This document shows, piece after piece, positions 1 to 15,000 of a stretch of DNA of 64,000 bases. The position numbers and the translations under genes are program-made. The stretch is from positions 806,001-870,000 of the forward strand of contig WBMV01000085.1 of the NCBI GenBank assembly GCA_013396655.1, written 5' to 3'. The notes beneath the pieces were generated by a model. The model did not search any database. It was not told the DNA's origin and worked only from the letters and a program-made list of their open reading frames with translations. The DNA is from Campylorhamphus procurvoides (lineage: Eukaryota; Chordata; Aves; Passeriformes; Dendrocolaptidae). Within the stretch, counting starts at the first letter, position 1. Each line of letters begins with the position of its first letter.

Positions 1-2918
1 AAGGTGGAATTGGTGGACACCAAATAGGAGACTGGTGGAAAGCTTCATTGTGTTCATACTGCAAAATCCTCAACTCCTGTGGCCCTTGAGAGCAGTGTCT
101 GTCATGGCACCTCTGCTTCAGCATCTTTATTTGCCTTTTTCTTGCAAGGCAGGATTTAGTGTGGCCGCCAAGGCATGGCATAGGGTTTGAAAGTCTGTAA
201 AACACACTAGATGCTATCATGCCTGGTGAAATTCTTCTAATCTCCTGTGGTAGTGCTACATCACATAATTGTTTAGTCATGTTTTCATTACAATTGAAAG
301 AATAATTCCACAGAAAAGAGCGGGCTGAAGATTTTAATGCTATGTGAGATGAGGTTGTCCTGATGTAGAACAGACCGTTATTCCAAATTGTGATATGTGG
401 ATAGATTGCATTAAGTAATCTGTACATAAGTGTGAGCTACTACAAATGAATGAATAATATTTATGTGGACATTGTCTAAATTGGTGGATATGGCACTAAG
501 TGAAAGTGTAGTCATTATTTCTTGTGTTACCTAAAAAACTCCACTGTTAACGCAAGTTTCCTTTTGTTTTGCTGTCAGAAGAGCTAAAATATCCCCCATG
601 GCCATGGTATGCTGATGCTCTAAGGTCCACACTTTCTACTGGTTTACTTACATTAGATTTCTTAATGGAATTTGCTAGGTCAATTTCTGCTTATAACGTT
701 CTGCATTAAGTGGAATTTCATTGCTTGAGAATGGGTATTTTATTGACACAGTGGTGAAGCAGTTTGCTGTCAGTCTTCTGTAGGATACACAGTTACAGCA
801 ACACTGTAGCTTAAAATTGAGATCACTGCAGTTAGTACATTCAATTTTAAAATTTATGTCTTTTTTAATTGGTAGTTAGAAATTCATAAATACGGTTTTA
901 GATTAAATTTAATGGGAAAATTTGGTAATGATAGTATGAATCTGATATTTTAAGAAACTCATGACCTCCCTTTAAAGACGAAAGAGTAACAGGTCTCAGA
1001 AACTGTGCCTTTCCCAAGGAGTGATGTTCTCCATGGGGCACTCCAGCCCTTCTCTTCCTGCCATTCCTTCTGAGGAACCACCAAGGAGAGCCATCTCTCC
1101 TGCAGTGTTCAGGCACCCACATTTACTTTCTTTGAGCAGACTCCAAGAGGGGAGAGACACCAGATCTCATCCTCATGTGAAACCAGGATCAGATCTGGCC
1201 AAGTGCTTGTACCATGGGTTTGACAACACAAATGTGGACCAGCTGACACAAGAATCAGTGAGACAGAAATGGTTGACAAAGCCCTTTAAGTCCTGAAAGC
1301 CCCTTTGGTGCAGGTATGGTGGGGTCAACCACATGTTCCCCAAAATGTTGTTCATGGATACACCAGTAGTATTCTCTGTTGCCCAAAAGATACTCTCATA
1401 GTCTGGTTTTATATTGGAAAATATTGTACACAAGCTTAAGTTTTAAAAGCCTTCCTAAAAAAGTGCTTTTCCATTTTTTCCTGTTTTTCTATGTGTTTTG
1501 GTTATAGTAAATAAAAGCAAATGCTTTCTCTAATTCTGGATGGAAGGAGTAACATAGCATAGATTTGACAGATCAGTTTATTGTCCAACATTGCTTGCTC
1601 AGGTATCAAAGTTCTGGTAATTGCTGCCATATACATATTTTGAGGTGGTATGGGAAAAAAGTAAGCCTTTGCTTTTTTTCTGATCTCATTACTTCTCCAT
1701 TTTAAATTATTTTATTGGACTACATAAAAATTTAATGAAAAATTAGTCAGATAGGTTCTGGGGCTTTCATCATACAATTTTGCTTTGAAAAAATCAATAG
1801 ATTAGAGCAACTGTACTGTAATTCTATTTTTTTCCATGGTTAAGTGTGCTTTATGGTTGATTTGAAAGATATTTTAATTTGATCTTTTCTAGACTGTTTT
1901 CTGTGGAATCATTCTGTGAAGAGAGGGTTAGTACTTCCATGTGATGTGTATTTACATCTAAGGTTTTGCTCTGTTGAAGAGCCTAGTGAATAGATGTAAA
2001 GTTTGTAAAATAATCATGACTAGATGCTATACATAAAGCATACATAATGCTGTAGAATCACAACATCTCAAAGAACAGGTATAGCCTGGACTTGAAAATC
2101 ATCACACGGCTTCTTAGTCTCAATGCTATACACCCTTGAAAGGTTCAAAGCTTTCTCCACGTGGAAGCACCTACAACCGTATTATTTCCTAGAATTGTCA
2201 CAGAATCACAGACTCACAGAATGGTTGGGGTTGACAGAGATGTCTGAAGGTCACCTAGTCCAGCTCCCGTGCTCAAACAGGGCTGCCCAGAGCAGGTTGC
2301 CCAGGACTACGTCCGGGTAGTTTTTGGATATCTCTAAGTACAGAAACTTCACAACCTCTTTGAGCAACCTGTGCCAGCCTCCCTCCCAGTAAAAAGTGTT
2401 TTCTGATGCTCAGAGGGAACTTCCTCTGTCTCAGTGTGTGCCCGTTGATTCTGTCCTATCACTGGGCACCACTGGAAGGAACCTGGCTTCATCTTCTTTA
2501 CGCCCTCCCTTCAGCCGTTGGTACACATTGCTCTCCAGGTGGTGCTGGTGCAGGGGGTTGTACAGCCTTAGATGCAGGACTCTGACTGCCTTCATTGAAC
2601 TTTATGAAGGCCCCATTTCCCCAGGGATCCCTGGGGAAGGAACAGCCTTCTGGCACTCCTCCCTGCTACTCGTCATCATTTCTCAAGAGATGAGAGAGCA
2701 GGTGCCATCTGATGGCTTCCATTCTCTTTATAATTTATGTTGTTGCAGACAAGAGGATGTCTAGGTTGTAGAATTCCTTTGTCAATATACAGATGAGTTT
2801 TGATAATCAGCTAAAAGGAAAGAGACTGTTTTCCTCTGAAGATAATGTGCCCAAGGACAAAAATGATTTCAGCCTGTAATCACTTCTAATCAATTCTGTG
2901 TATTTTGTCATCTCTTAG
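1..2918 (+). other. Intron upstream of the first visible DIP2C exon
   Basis: This is the 3' part of an intron. The preceding exon, which should end in the conserved VPIEVPLTRK block, is not present here. The only recognisable content is the CR1 fragment near 2201-2540. The acceptor is tcatctcttag at 2918. Open frames around 1.0-1.4 kb occur on both strands and match nothing recognised. Confidence 0.75.
2201..2540 (-). mobile_element. CR1 LINE 3' fragment
   Basis: Read on the + strand it opens with agaatcacagactcacagaatggttgg-type sequence, the reverse complement of the CR1 3' tail. It continues with the usual CR1 blocks: gtcacctagtccagctcc, cccagagcaggttgcccag, cacaacctctttgagcaacctgtgccag, then cctatcactgggcaccactg and cttctttacgccctccc. 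The element therefore lies on the minus strand with its 3' end at the left. It is 5'-truncated, as most CR1 copies are, and diverged. The right boundary is approximate. CR1 is the dominant LINE of birds and other reptiles, which supports an avian source. Confidence 0.85.
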
Positions 2919-3042
2919 GATGCAGGAAGTCAACAGATAGGCTTTTTGCTTGGAAGCTGTGGAGTTACTGTGGCCTTGACCAGCGATGCATGCCATAAAG
3001 GACTGCCTAAGAGCCCCACAGGGGAGATACCACAGTTTAAAG
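2919..3042 (+). CDS. DIP2C: DIP2C exon 1 of the window (first adenylation-like domain)
   Basis: It encodes [11 protein letters not shown] to EIPQFK (41 codons plus the first base of a split Gly). Acceptor cttag|GAT, donor AAAG|gtaatc. It starts in phase 0, consistent with the preceding exon ending in ...TRK. The [16 protein letters not shown] block belongs to the N-terminal subdomain of the first FAAL-like domain. Confidence 0.92.
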
Positions 3043-6000
3043 GTAATCTAACCCTTGCTTCTTGTGGCTCTTATGGGTCATTTACTGCAGCAACAATCAT
3101 TGCACTTGTTTGTTTGCTGTGGGTGAGGATCAGGCCCCTGATGAAACACTTGCCACAGGAGCAGCTGTGGCTGCTGGGACACCATTGCCCTGGTGTGTCA
3201 CTGCTGGGGACGATGGCTGTGCCCACCTTATGGCTGGAGGGCATTACCTGTGCTCCCAGTACAGTTCCCTGCTGGCTAAGTCAGACTGCTGAGATCATCT
3301 GTGGCCACAAGCAAAATCAAACCAACAGACTTAGTGTAGTAGATGAGAAGCATTCATACAATCTACTTCTGTAGCTAAGTGTAAGGACAGTCACCTCTGG
3401 CAGGAGGGTGATAATGAAAACTGTTTGGGTCAATGGCAGCTTAAGCTGCTCAGCCATTTCCCCTGGAATTGTCTGAGAAGACCATGACGGCTGACTTAAG
3501 AAAGCAATTCTGTAAAATCTTCTTTCCCATACTACACTGAGGTTCAAAAAAGAAGCAATGTTTAGGTAATGGTGACACAGGCATTTGAAGAATAAAGCTC
3601 TGTCAGGAAAGACTTTTGTCTCGTCTTACCCAGCAGAAACTGAGCAAAAGCTGACTTTTGTTTGTACCTCAGGCTGGCCAAAGCTGCTGTGGTTTGTCAC
3701 AGAGTCTAAACACCTCTCCAAGCCGCCTCGTGACTGGTTCCCACACATCAAGGATGCAAACAATGACACAGCTTACATTGAGGTGAGTTAATGAAGATGC
3801 ATCTCCTCCTCAAATCATTACATATGGCACTTCTGGATTAGGTAAACATCATTATTCATTCACTAGTCACAGAGGCAAAGAACATCCTGGTTTAGCCAGT
3901 TAATAAGTAATACTTTCTAATAAATTAGACTGATACAGATTTCAGAAAAGTTAATGGAATGTTAAATTGCATTTTGGGCATTTCTAACATTAATGTTTTT
4001 ATGTCATCTATGTGACTGCTGCAATATTATATTAAATTTGCCTTGACCAATCTCGGTCCCATTCACAGTGTGGCCTTGCCCACTAGCCTTGGGATGGATA
4101 GATGACAAGTTTTACAGTGAAACTTCAGTTCTCATGTCACAACATTCAGACCCTTTGAAAGAGAAAGAACTTATTCAAATGCTTGCCCGTCACTTACTGC
4201 TTTGTGAGTCACACTCCCTCCAAAACGCAAGCATCAGGAAGGGAAAGTTAGCAATGCTGTTAAGTTTAATTTTCCTCCCTTTTTTTCCCCATCATTTTCT
4301 TCTACTTCTGCATAGACTTAAATGCCTTGAATTCGGTGGTGTTAGTATTGAATTTAAATGATTCTTCAAGGGGATTAAGTTCAAGTGAACAGAGCAAAGA
4401 TATTTCCTTTCTTTGTATAGTCAGAACACTGGGCTAGAGAAGCAGAGATGTCCCCATTCTCAATCTTGCGATTATCTTCATCAGGAAGAAAGATAAATGT
4501 TTAATTTACTAATTGCCCACTGATAGCTTTCAGACTCTTGCATAAAGTCAAGAAAATTATTGCAATCATCCCCAATGGTCTCCTACTTCTTTTTTTTGCT
4601 ACTTTCTCATGAGTCTCATATTCTTCTCATCAAAGAACGTATGTCTTTATATACATGCAGATTATTATCACAGCACCCAGCAAGGATTCTGAGGTCATCT
4701 TTTATCCCATGCCTTATAAGATGCAGAAGGGAGAAGCTCAGGCTTATTAGTTGGCCTATAAAATCTAACATTTAAACACTGAACAGACTGAACTGGGTTA
4801 TTCTCTGCTAAACTTAGACAGTCCTTTAGTCATTAACATGGTCAGAATTGTTAGAATCATTTTTCCATATTGCCTGTTTTCAAACAGCAGATGGATTTTG
4901 GCTATCAAACCTGGGAAGCTTCAGTCAAAAAGAGAAAGCCTATCTGAAAAAGTGTCTTTCAACAAAGAAGTGCTTCCAAAACTCCTCAGTACTGCTGCCT
5001 TCTTAAAATAGAGTCATTAGATGTGCCCATCATTCACCTGCAGAGGAAACACTTTAAACATAGCTATTAAATAATGGAAATAGGGCAATTATTGCACATT
5101 GACTTTCCCTGCTTATTTCTTTTTAGTACAAAACATGTAAAGATGGAAGTGTGCTTGGGGTGACTGTGACAAGGATTGCACTGCTGACGCACTGCCAAGC
5201 TCTGACCCAGGCATGTGGATACACAGAAGGTATGGAGTACAATTCCCTTGCATCATTCTTAAAATCAAGTGTGAATTTTTTTGTCAATCAAGTTTGTAAT
5301 TTGTTTCTCATCAGGCTCCTATCTTATGTTTTACATAAATTTGTACCAAAGGCTTCTAGATTTAAAAACCTGATTTTTTTTCATCTGTTTTAGGCAATAT
5401 GCACATGTTTAAAATATCTACAGGAGAGGTACAAACAATGTCCTAGCCAATACAAATCCTGCAGTGGAAATTTACTGTGAAAGTTAGCCTTTGAGGTCAT
5501 CAGTCATGTTATACTGAAGCTTCCTTCCTTTGAGTGGGTTTGCCTTGGGTCAATGCCATGTTCTAAAAAATAAACTCTGTTTTGTTTTTGTTGGACAGCT
5601 GAAACAATTGTGAATGTATTAGATTTCAAGAAGGATGTTGGTTTATGGCATGGAATTCTTACAGTAAGTGTGTTTTTTTATTCTCTGTGAGTATTTGAAA
5701 ATAAACTAACCTAATATTGCTGTCACATACTGGGATGTCCTACAGTTTCTTCTAATACAGTTTTTTCTGCTTTGAAAGCAAAATAAATGTGACTTAAACT
5801 TCTGCTAGAGCACTTACCCGTAATGATTATGGTAAAGACCTGAATGTACTTTCATGCATCATATCAGGTACTCTGGCCCCATTCTTACCATGTTATTCTT
5901 ATCTTATTGATGTCTGATTTTGAGATCAAATTTTATAGCATTAACAAATTAAATCAGTACTTGCCTCTGTAAAGGTAATGATCCAGTGATATAGCTCTAT

Positions 6001-9000
6001 TGCCACTGATTAGTTTTACTGTCAAAACTCCTACCAACAGATGATTTTGCTAACATTACACCATTTCTGGTACCTTATATTACATTAATTGTCCACTTGC
6101 TGTTTGAATGTCTTCCTCAATTGACATGGGAGGCAAATGACATATTTTTAAAGATTGTTTCTACTGGGGCTGTTGCAACCAGTGGCTGACAAAATGTTTA
6201 TTATTCACTGATCATTTCAAGAGCAGATGTCAATTCTTGAAGGGTCATTGTTTGGGGGTCACGTGATTTTGGGGGTACCTGTAATTCCCAGTGATTTGGT
6301 GGTCTCTCTGGTTCCCAGTGATCTGATATGTTTTCCCCATGCAGTGTTATACTGTTCTTAGTATCAAAGGGCAGTAGAAACATTTCTGAAGCAGAAACGA
6401 ACTGTTAGGCTTAATGCCCATAAGTATCTCATGTTAAAAAACCATCTTTATCGCTGAAGTTGAAAGCAAGTGTCTAATAGAGCTTTTCTGTGCCTTCCCT
6501 TGCTGTTAATCTTGCTCTGAACTTCCTTTTTGTCATTACTTGCCTGTAAGTGCTTTTCCTGTACCTGTGCTTGTGCCAGACTGAAAAGAGAACAAGTGTT
6601 TGGATGACTAATCCACTGGGACATTTAACCTTTCTTAAGCCTAGGTTTGCCAAAACAAATACTCTATTTAACCTGAGCTGCTATGAGGGGAGGTGTGTTG
6701 CCCTCAGAAGACATTTCCAAATGGTAACAGAAATAAAGCAGCAACTCATTTATAGGCTGATCTTTTCACTCTGAGAAATCACTGATGCAACTGACAGGCT
6801 CAGACTGAGTGATCAGTTTTGGATCTGTCATTGGTTTCACTCAGCTGCTTTTTCTAAACTTCCTGGAACTTTTCATGACCTTGTTGGAAATACTGGAATT
6901 AGCTCACCTGGAGAAGGACTAAAATGTCCTTCATTTATTTTCTGTTAAAATAAATTGATCTTTGCTTAGTCTGTGACTCCAATTTCTCTGTCTTTTAAAT
7001 AACCTGAGCACCACTACCATTGATAGCTTTTCAGTCTTCCCAGAGATAAATTTCTTTAGAGAGATATGTTGCTGCTACTTGTTCTTTTGAGTACAGTGTT
7101 CTCATATATGGAAGTTTAATGGGCTGAGGGATAATATTAACCTACATAGCAAACACGTAGACATCTTCACATATAAATAGAAAGAAAATGTTTCCTTTTT
7201 TCAGTACCACTTCAAAGTTATGATTAGTATAAATCCTGAATTGGTAATCCTTAATTAAAGCATTGGAAAATCAGTGTTTGTTTCATCCTGATGTAGGTAG
7301 CTAGACAGGAGAAGAAGAATGCCAGCATTGACAATAAAATAACAGAGTGATTCACATAGATGTTCATGCCCATAATACAATATAAATAGTTACCACTATC
7401 GTTGCATAAATCCCATTTATCTTATTTGATTTCAGAGTGTCATGAACATGATGCATGTTATAAGTATTCCATACTCCTTAATGAAAGTGAATCCACTGTC
7501 ATGGATACAAAAAGTCTGTCAATACAAAGGTAAGGAACAAGATTATAAGAAAGTTTTCTTGATAGTCAAAATCAAAAGCACAAATGGATAACATGGCTGT
7601 AGATTTTATATGGTGTATTAGTAATTTTCTTATTCTTATTGCAGCAAAAGTAGCCTGTGTAAAATCCAGAGACATGCACTGGGCATTGGTGGCACATCGA
7701 GATCAGAGAGACATCAACCTTTCGTCGCTGCGTATGCTGATAGTGGCTGATGGTGCAAACCCATGTAAGCTGTGCTGCTGCAGGGCAGGGGAGGACAGGA
7801 AGGGGCTTCTGTCTTGCATTTCAAGTTTCAATCTTCAGCCATCTTAGCTAAAATATTTACAAAATACAGCGTTTTCCTGCTGCAAACTATATGGCATTTA
7901 TGGAAACTGTAGTTAATTTTTGATTTTTTCAAAATATATTTTTCTTTAGCTAATCCTGAGGCAAACTTGATATTCCATATAACCTAAGTTACAGTAAATC
8001 CAGTTTTGTTTAACGTGACAATTGTATAAAGATTGAAGCTGTAAAGACCTGAAGTAATAAAGACCTTAAGCTACAGAAAAGATCAGAACATTCCCTCTGA
8101 TTGATGGTGCTCAGATGCGGAAGTAACTGAGAATTTTTGGGGAATACTTGTTCTACTCTAGAGAAACACATCTGGATCTATTAATGACAATTAATAGCAT
8201 GAACTGTTTCTGTATATAATTTTAGATACCAACTTATAAGTGTTCTGCTTATTAGTAGTTTACTTTGAATTTCTGAATTGAATCTTTAATTTCACTCATC
8301 CTAAAAAAGAAAACTGTAATGAAATTCATATTGGACATCTAGCAGTAATGGCTTTTGTACATAAGCATAATGAAAAGACTTTATGCTCAAAAATTAGTCA
8401 TTATTCTCTGTATGCATACACAACTGCATACACATATATATAGTTGTAGCAGCTATGACTTATTTCCCAGTGGCCATGGATGCTTTTAAAATAATTTCTC
8501 CTGAAAACTCCATATATTAACTAGTAAGTTTTCAGTTTATATGGCATTGCTTCAGAAATCAAATTATTTTTCTCCTCTGATTGTTTTTTTTACCTTTATC
8601 CCAGGGTCTATTTCTTCCTGTGATGCATTTCTCAACGTCTTCCAAAGTAAAGGTCTAAGACAGGAGGTCATTTGTCCCTGTGCTAGCTCACCAGAGGCTC
8701 TCACTGTGGCTATTCGAAGGTACCGTGTTACACCAGTGGAAATAGACCCACTGTATATATAGATGTGGTAACCTGAAAAGAAATTAAAAACATATTCAAG
8801 TATAAATCTGCATATTTTACTTCTGTATGACATCTTTGGTTTAAAATTTATGTACAAAGAAGACGTACAAGAAGAATTTCTGGAGTATTAATTTAACTGC
8901 AGAGTGCTTTATAGTTCCCATTTCCATAATTTTAAATTAAGTAGATTGAAATGCAAGAACAAGTTCTCTAAATAGAAGTGCAAAAATCCACTGTATGCAT

Positions 9001-12000
9001 AAAATAATTAAAATATGGCAATTAAGTGGAATTGCCATCGAAGAAAATCATGCTCTAAAGTACACTGTTTAAAGAGAATGATGAAGTTCTGCAGGTTGTT
9101 TTTGGCAGACTGGCACATTTTAACCATTCATAGACTCCAGTAACCATCTGGAAATACTCTTTGAGTCTGAGGGGTTTGTGCCTAGAAACAAAATTGATAA
9201 ATTCTACTAAAACTGCTAAATTCTACTGAAACTGTTAAGCCCTATGTATATAGAATCACACAATTGTTTAGGTTGGAAAAGACCTTTTAAGATCAAGTCC
9301 AGCTGTGAACCCAACACTGCCAAGTCCACCATTAAATCGTGCCCCTGAGTGCCACACCCACACATCATTTAAATCCCTCCAGGGATGGTGACTCAGCCTC
9401 TTCTGTGGGCAGCCTGTTCCAATGCTTGACAACCTTTTAGGTGAAGAAATTTTTCCTGGTATCCAATCTAAACCTCCTGTGGCACAAGCTGAGGCCATTT
9501 CCTCTTGTCCTGTTGCTTGTTATTTGGGAGAAAACACCAATCCCCACCTGGCTAAGGTCCCCACTGAGCATCCTTTTCTCCAGGCTGAACAATCCCAGTT
9601 CTAATCACTCCTCATAAGACTTGTACTCTAGCAGCAGTGTCCTGCCATGAGTGCTGTAGCACACAGTAAATGGCATAAATACTGTCTGTTTTGGCAGAGT
9701 TTTCCGAAAGTTGTACATTAAACAGTAGGCACTTTGTTTTTAATTTCATATTTCCGCAGCCATTTATAATTGTTTCACATGTTAGAACATGCAGTATTAA
9801 AGTGTAAAGCAATAAAATACTTCTTGCCACAAAGTTTAAAATACACTGTTCAAGTGAAATTTAACTAGATATTCAATTAGCTTTCCAGCAGAACATTACA
9901 GGAAGAAAGACATGAGGCCAAGAGTATGTTTGACTTCCAGGCACCTCATTATTAGTTTAAAATGTCTGAAAGCAATCCATCAGGGACTTACCCTGTCCAC
10001 ATTGGTTGTCTTTTCTGTGAACTACGGGATCTCAGAGAGCCCTTCATTCAGCTCCACCAACCTGTTCTCAGCTTTATACCAAGAAGTACCAAGTGTTTTT
10101 AACTTGTGATGGGTTTCCCTGCCATAAACTTTGCTCCCTTGCAATGAGCTCTTGTTTGTAAGTGCAGAGAAGAGGTGGACAGGCAGTGGGTGTTGCTTGT
10201 GCTGAGCACTGAGCAGTGTTTTTATCTCCTGTGCTAGCCCTGGAAAATCAGCCCCAAATCACAGGTTAATAAGTGGGAGAACTTCATGAGGCAGTGGCTG
10301 GCGTGCCCTTTCTAGACTTAAAGTCTGTGCCTATAGTGCTCTGAAGCACTAGAAATTCATTTTCAAATTAACTAGCGTTGAGAGCTTACACAAAAAAAAA
10401 TTATTGGAACATAAAATTGTGGATATTCAAAGAAAAAAACAGAGGCATTTTTATCTTCAGTGCTTCACTGTGTAATTACAGAGTAGTTCCTCCTATAGTG
10501 AATGCTACTGAACACATATCTCCTTTTTTTGAAGTCTGTTTAATGTAGGCTAATGCTTGCTGAACTTGGAAGATGTGGTATTTTTCATTTTGTTCAAGCC
10601 ATCTCCACTGACAGTAAAGTCATTATCATACAAGTTCCAAAGAGTTACAGCTGAAGTATGCATTAAAATTACTCCCTGCAGAGCAGAGATCCAGAGAGTT
10701 CCCTGTTAATGTTCTGACTCTTTCAAAATCTATGGTGTATTTTTGCTGAACTTCCTACAAGGAAGAGTAACAAAACCAGTTTTCGGTAGAAATACCCTTA
10801 TAATTTAGAAAAAAGGCAGTCAGTAATAGACTAGAGCTACTTTAGCCTTAGAGCTGAGTCATGAAGCCTAATATTCAAAGGGATGCCAATAATTCTTTAT
10901 GTTATTCCCCTTTGGTTTATTGCATATTAGTCTGAACCTACTTGCCTAAGGGAATGCAAAAGTTTAAGAACAGGTTTCTTCCCATTTAAATGACTGCCAA
11001 AAAACAGTGGTGAAATAGATAGTAGTAGATGGTAGTAGGAGCTGCTCTCAAAATGCTTGGCAGTGTATTTACATGTGGTAAGTAACGCGAGAAAATGGAT
11101 GTAATGAAAGTCCAGATGGCGTCTCCTGGAAGGCTGTGAGCACCTGTGCGTGCCTGCAGGAGACCTTTCTTCTCACGAGCAGCAACCTGGGTGTTTTGGG
11201 GAGCAAGGATGAGAGGGGGTTGATCAATGTCACTGAAAGTTCCTTTTGCATGATGGGGATGTTATTTATCACAACTGCTTGTTTACCAGCACCATTTGTC
11301 ATGCTCTAATGCATTTTCAAGCGTGCTCACATCCTTCTTTGTTGACAATGTCACTTGAGAAATATGTCTCGTAAAACCTATTCAAATTTATAGGGCCGAT
11401 CAGAGCAAGGCTTACATGAGCAGGACTGGCTAAGGCCCATCTAGTATTTCAAGCATAGTAGAGGAGAAATGTCATATAAAAGGACATTATCTGTTAAAAA
11501 ATAGTTGTGTTATGATGGAGTATTTAGGAAAAATTCAGAACTGTGAGCTAAATATTGGCTATTGTATCCATCTTGAAAATACCTGGAGTCTGTTCTGTAT
11601 GGATACATTATCCACACTCAAATCAGCATCACGACAGCTTCCAGTTTTGCATTTTAAAATGTAGGGCAGTGTAAGAGTCTTTCCAGACATGAAAAGCCCT
11701 GACATATTCCCCTGACTTAGTAACTTGCATACGTCAACACTCATTTGCTCAAGCCATGCTCTCAGTAGGTATAATTGTAGCCACAGATGCAGCAGGTGGT
11801 TTTATATTGAAGCAAGTTGACAGGCGTCTTGTGCTGATGCTGTGGAATTCTATAGCATGTTGGCAGTGCATCTGAGCAAACTGAGGCATTATGAAGAGGC
11901 TGCATCCACAACATTTTGACCATGACTGATGAAGGTGTAATTTGTTTTAATTTTCATGTGGTAAATTAGAATAGGAATAATTCAATTATATGTACTGAAA

Positions 12001-15000
12001 TGAAAACGGTGAAGTCCTTACATTTTCCACAGATGCTTGACAGTAAACCTACTACAACCTAATTTCTTCTGTCTAGTAGTTTTAGCTGCCTAAATATTTG
12101 AAGTGGAAAGTCATACCTGTGATTTAAACACAGCATATTTGTATTCTAATTTTGGCTTTGATTCCAGTGTGCAAGAGTTAGGCTTTTAGTCTGGCAGGTA
12201 AGTTTGATTTCGTAGTCCTAGTTTCAAGTTCTCTCAATATGGGTAACATATACAGAGTTTATCAAGTTATTTTCTGATCAGTTCCAAAAATTTAGAGTGC
12301 AGTTTCCCTCCATATTGTCTGCACCACCTTTTGGTATTTTTAAAATAAGACATTACTTAGGGAATCAAGCAATCTTTATAAATCTACCTGAATATTTAAT
12401 ACAAGCTGTTTTGGATAAAAGTTAGGTGTTAGTTTCATCTCAGCAGCCCCATTTAAGTGGACGAGTACTGAATGAGAACTAAGAGATATAATTAGTCCGA
12501 AATGGCTGAAAAACAGGATTCTGTTAGGTCTAGTAGAGGGGAAAAGAAAGTGAAATTTTAAACTCTGAAACACAGGAGTATTTGCAATAGTTCACTAAGC
12601 ATAAGTAAATGCCTATGTTTGTGTGATGGTGCTCTGAAGTTCTCACCCATGCTTGCAGGCCAACAGATGACAGCAACCAGCCACCAGGAAGAGGAGTTCT
12701 GTCCATGCATGGTCTCACCTATGGAGTGATTCGAGTGGACTCTGAAGAAAAGCTTTCCGTTCTCACTGTCCAGGATGTTGGCTTAGTGATGCCAGGAGGT
12801 AAGAAGTTTCTTTGAAACCTACCATGATTCATCAGTTTATGTAATTAGCAGTAGAAAGTCACAAGTGGGCATACTTTGCTGCCTGACTAAAGAGCTTTGG
12901 GATTATAACGTGTCCTTAAAAACATTTTGGTCCGGAAGCATTACCTTGTAAAACTTCGTGGTTTGGAAATCCCAGAATTTCTTCTCTGCATTTACTTCAG
13001 TGGCTGTCTGTGCTTGGGTTAGCAGCCTGTTTTAAACAACCTGCCACCACATCAGAACAGCTATTCCTTAACTGTGAGATGCTGGTAGAGAAAATAAGGA
13101 AGTTGGAGTAATGTGGCTATAAATATCTGTAAGTCTGAGCCAGATGAGACTCAGCAGGGAAAGTTTTCATAACCTATGCTAAAGATCAACAAAATTGTTA
13201 TCTGAAAGCATGCAGAATGTTTTTCCAAAGATCTTGTGCTATCCCCCAGTTATCAAATAGAGGGGGTATGACTGAACAGTTCGCGTTGAGAAATTCAAAC
13301 TGAAACCAGTGCTTCTAAAGAGGAAGATAAAATTTTTCATTAGAGAGCTAGATTTTAAATGAGAGGTTATAAATATTAGAAAAGGCTATACTGTAGTTTT
13401 TCATAAGAGAGTGCTTGTTATATACCAAACTCATTAAATATAATGATGCATCTTACAAGATTTCAGTTGAACAACTTGAAGGAAGAGATGATTGGCTGTT
13501 GTTCAATAGTTAGCCTACAAGATACTGTAATAGGTGTGCCATCTTGCACTTCATACTGTGTTCTGGTCATTTTAATGAAAGTACATGCCCCAGTTTATCC
13601 TCTGAATAAGAGAAAGGTCATTCAAGATTCTGTACACTTGTACTTAGAAGACATATAGATTAATTTCTGCTCTGCCTTGGTCATCATATCCCCTTTCCAA
13701 CTACAGAATCTACAAATGCTGTACTCCAACTACAGGGATTATAGCTGAAGCAGCATCCTGATTCTTGTTCACATGGCTGACATAAAACAGTGCTTCTTTC
13801 TCAGCCCAGTGCTTTCTAATCCCTCCCGTTTAGCTCCTGCTGTCTCTGTAGGCCTGTAAGACGAGCTAGAGGGAACCTCAGCTCTGATAAATTCTCGGTA
13901 AAACAACCATACTAGTCTGCTGGAATATCTTGATCTCTCATATGGTGTTACTTGCTACTTTCTGAGAGGTAGATTTCTTGATTGCCTGACTCCCAGCTAT
14001 ATAATAATTATCAAGGACTCCATTAGGGTGTTTCATTTTATACTGACTGAGGCAAATCTGGTCTTCAGTATGCAAAGTTGGGAACGCAGTCACATTTCAT
14101 AGTAATATTACAGATGAACTGCAATTTTAGAAAGCAAGGAAAATAGGTTTTGTTATCAGTGTAAAGACTGAATTTACATAAAGATCTTTGCATTCTTTGT
14201 ATAAATATTATTTATAATATAAATAACATTTGGTAATGTTGAACACCATAATATTCAAGAAACGGGTTGTTAGACACTAGTGTACACATAATTCATCTGT
14301 TTATGTCAGCTCCACCATGATGTCTTTCCCACAGCATTTGTTATCCTGGAGTTCATTTTATAATATTTTTTAAAGTCCTTTGTTCTCCTTCTAGCTATAA
14401 TGTGTTCAGTGAAGCCAGATGGAATTCCTCAGCTCTGTAAAACAGATGAAATAGGAGAACTTTGTGTATGTGCTATTGCAACGGGTACATCATATTATGG
14501 ACTCTCGGGCATGACCAAAAATACTTTTGAGGTAAGTTGACCAAAAAGCGCTATATAAAATCCTTCCTTTTTAACTTTTCTGTTTCAGGTAGTATTTGGC
14601 ATAAGACATTGCTAGTAACAAAAGAATGATGAAGAATTCTATAAGTGGAATAGAAGTAATAATCAATGCTTGTGGCTTGGGACCTGTGCACTAGCCAGAT
14701 AATCTTCACTGAAGCCCATTTCATTAAGTACAATAGTAGATCTTTATGTGAGTTTAGTTTTGGCTCTGAAGAGCTTTTACTTTAATTTTCAAATAAGATA
14801 CCGGGGGCTGAAGAATTCTGAAGGAAAGAAGGAAGAAAGACAAAGTTCAAAAGGTAATATTGTACAAGTCTATGAGCTAGCTATTTGCAGAATTTGATTA
14901 TTCCAAACAGTAAGAAGGCTGCTGGGTGTCTTTAAAAAGTAGTTTCCAACATTTCCACAGCACTTCCAGCATTAAAGGCTTGCATTTATACAGAATCTTG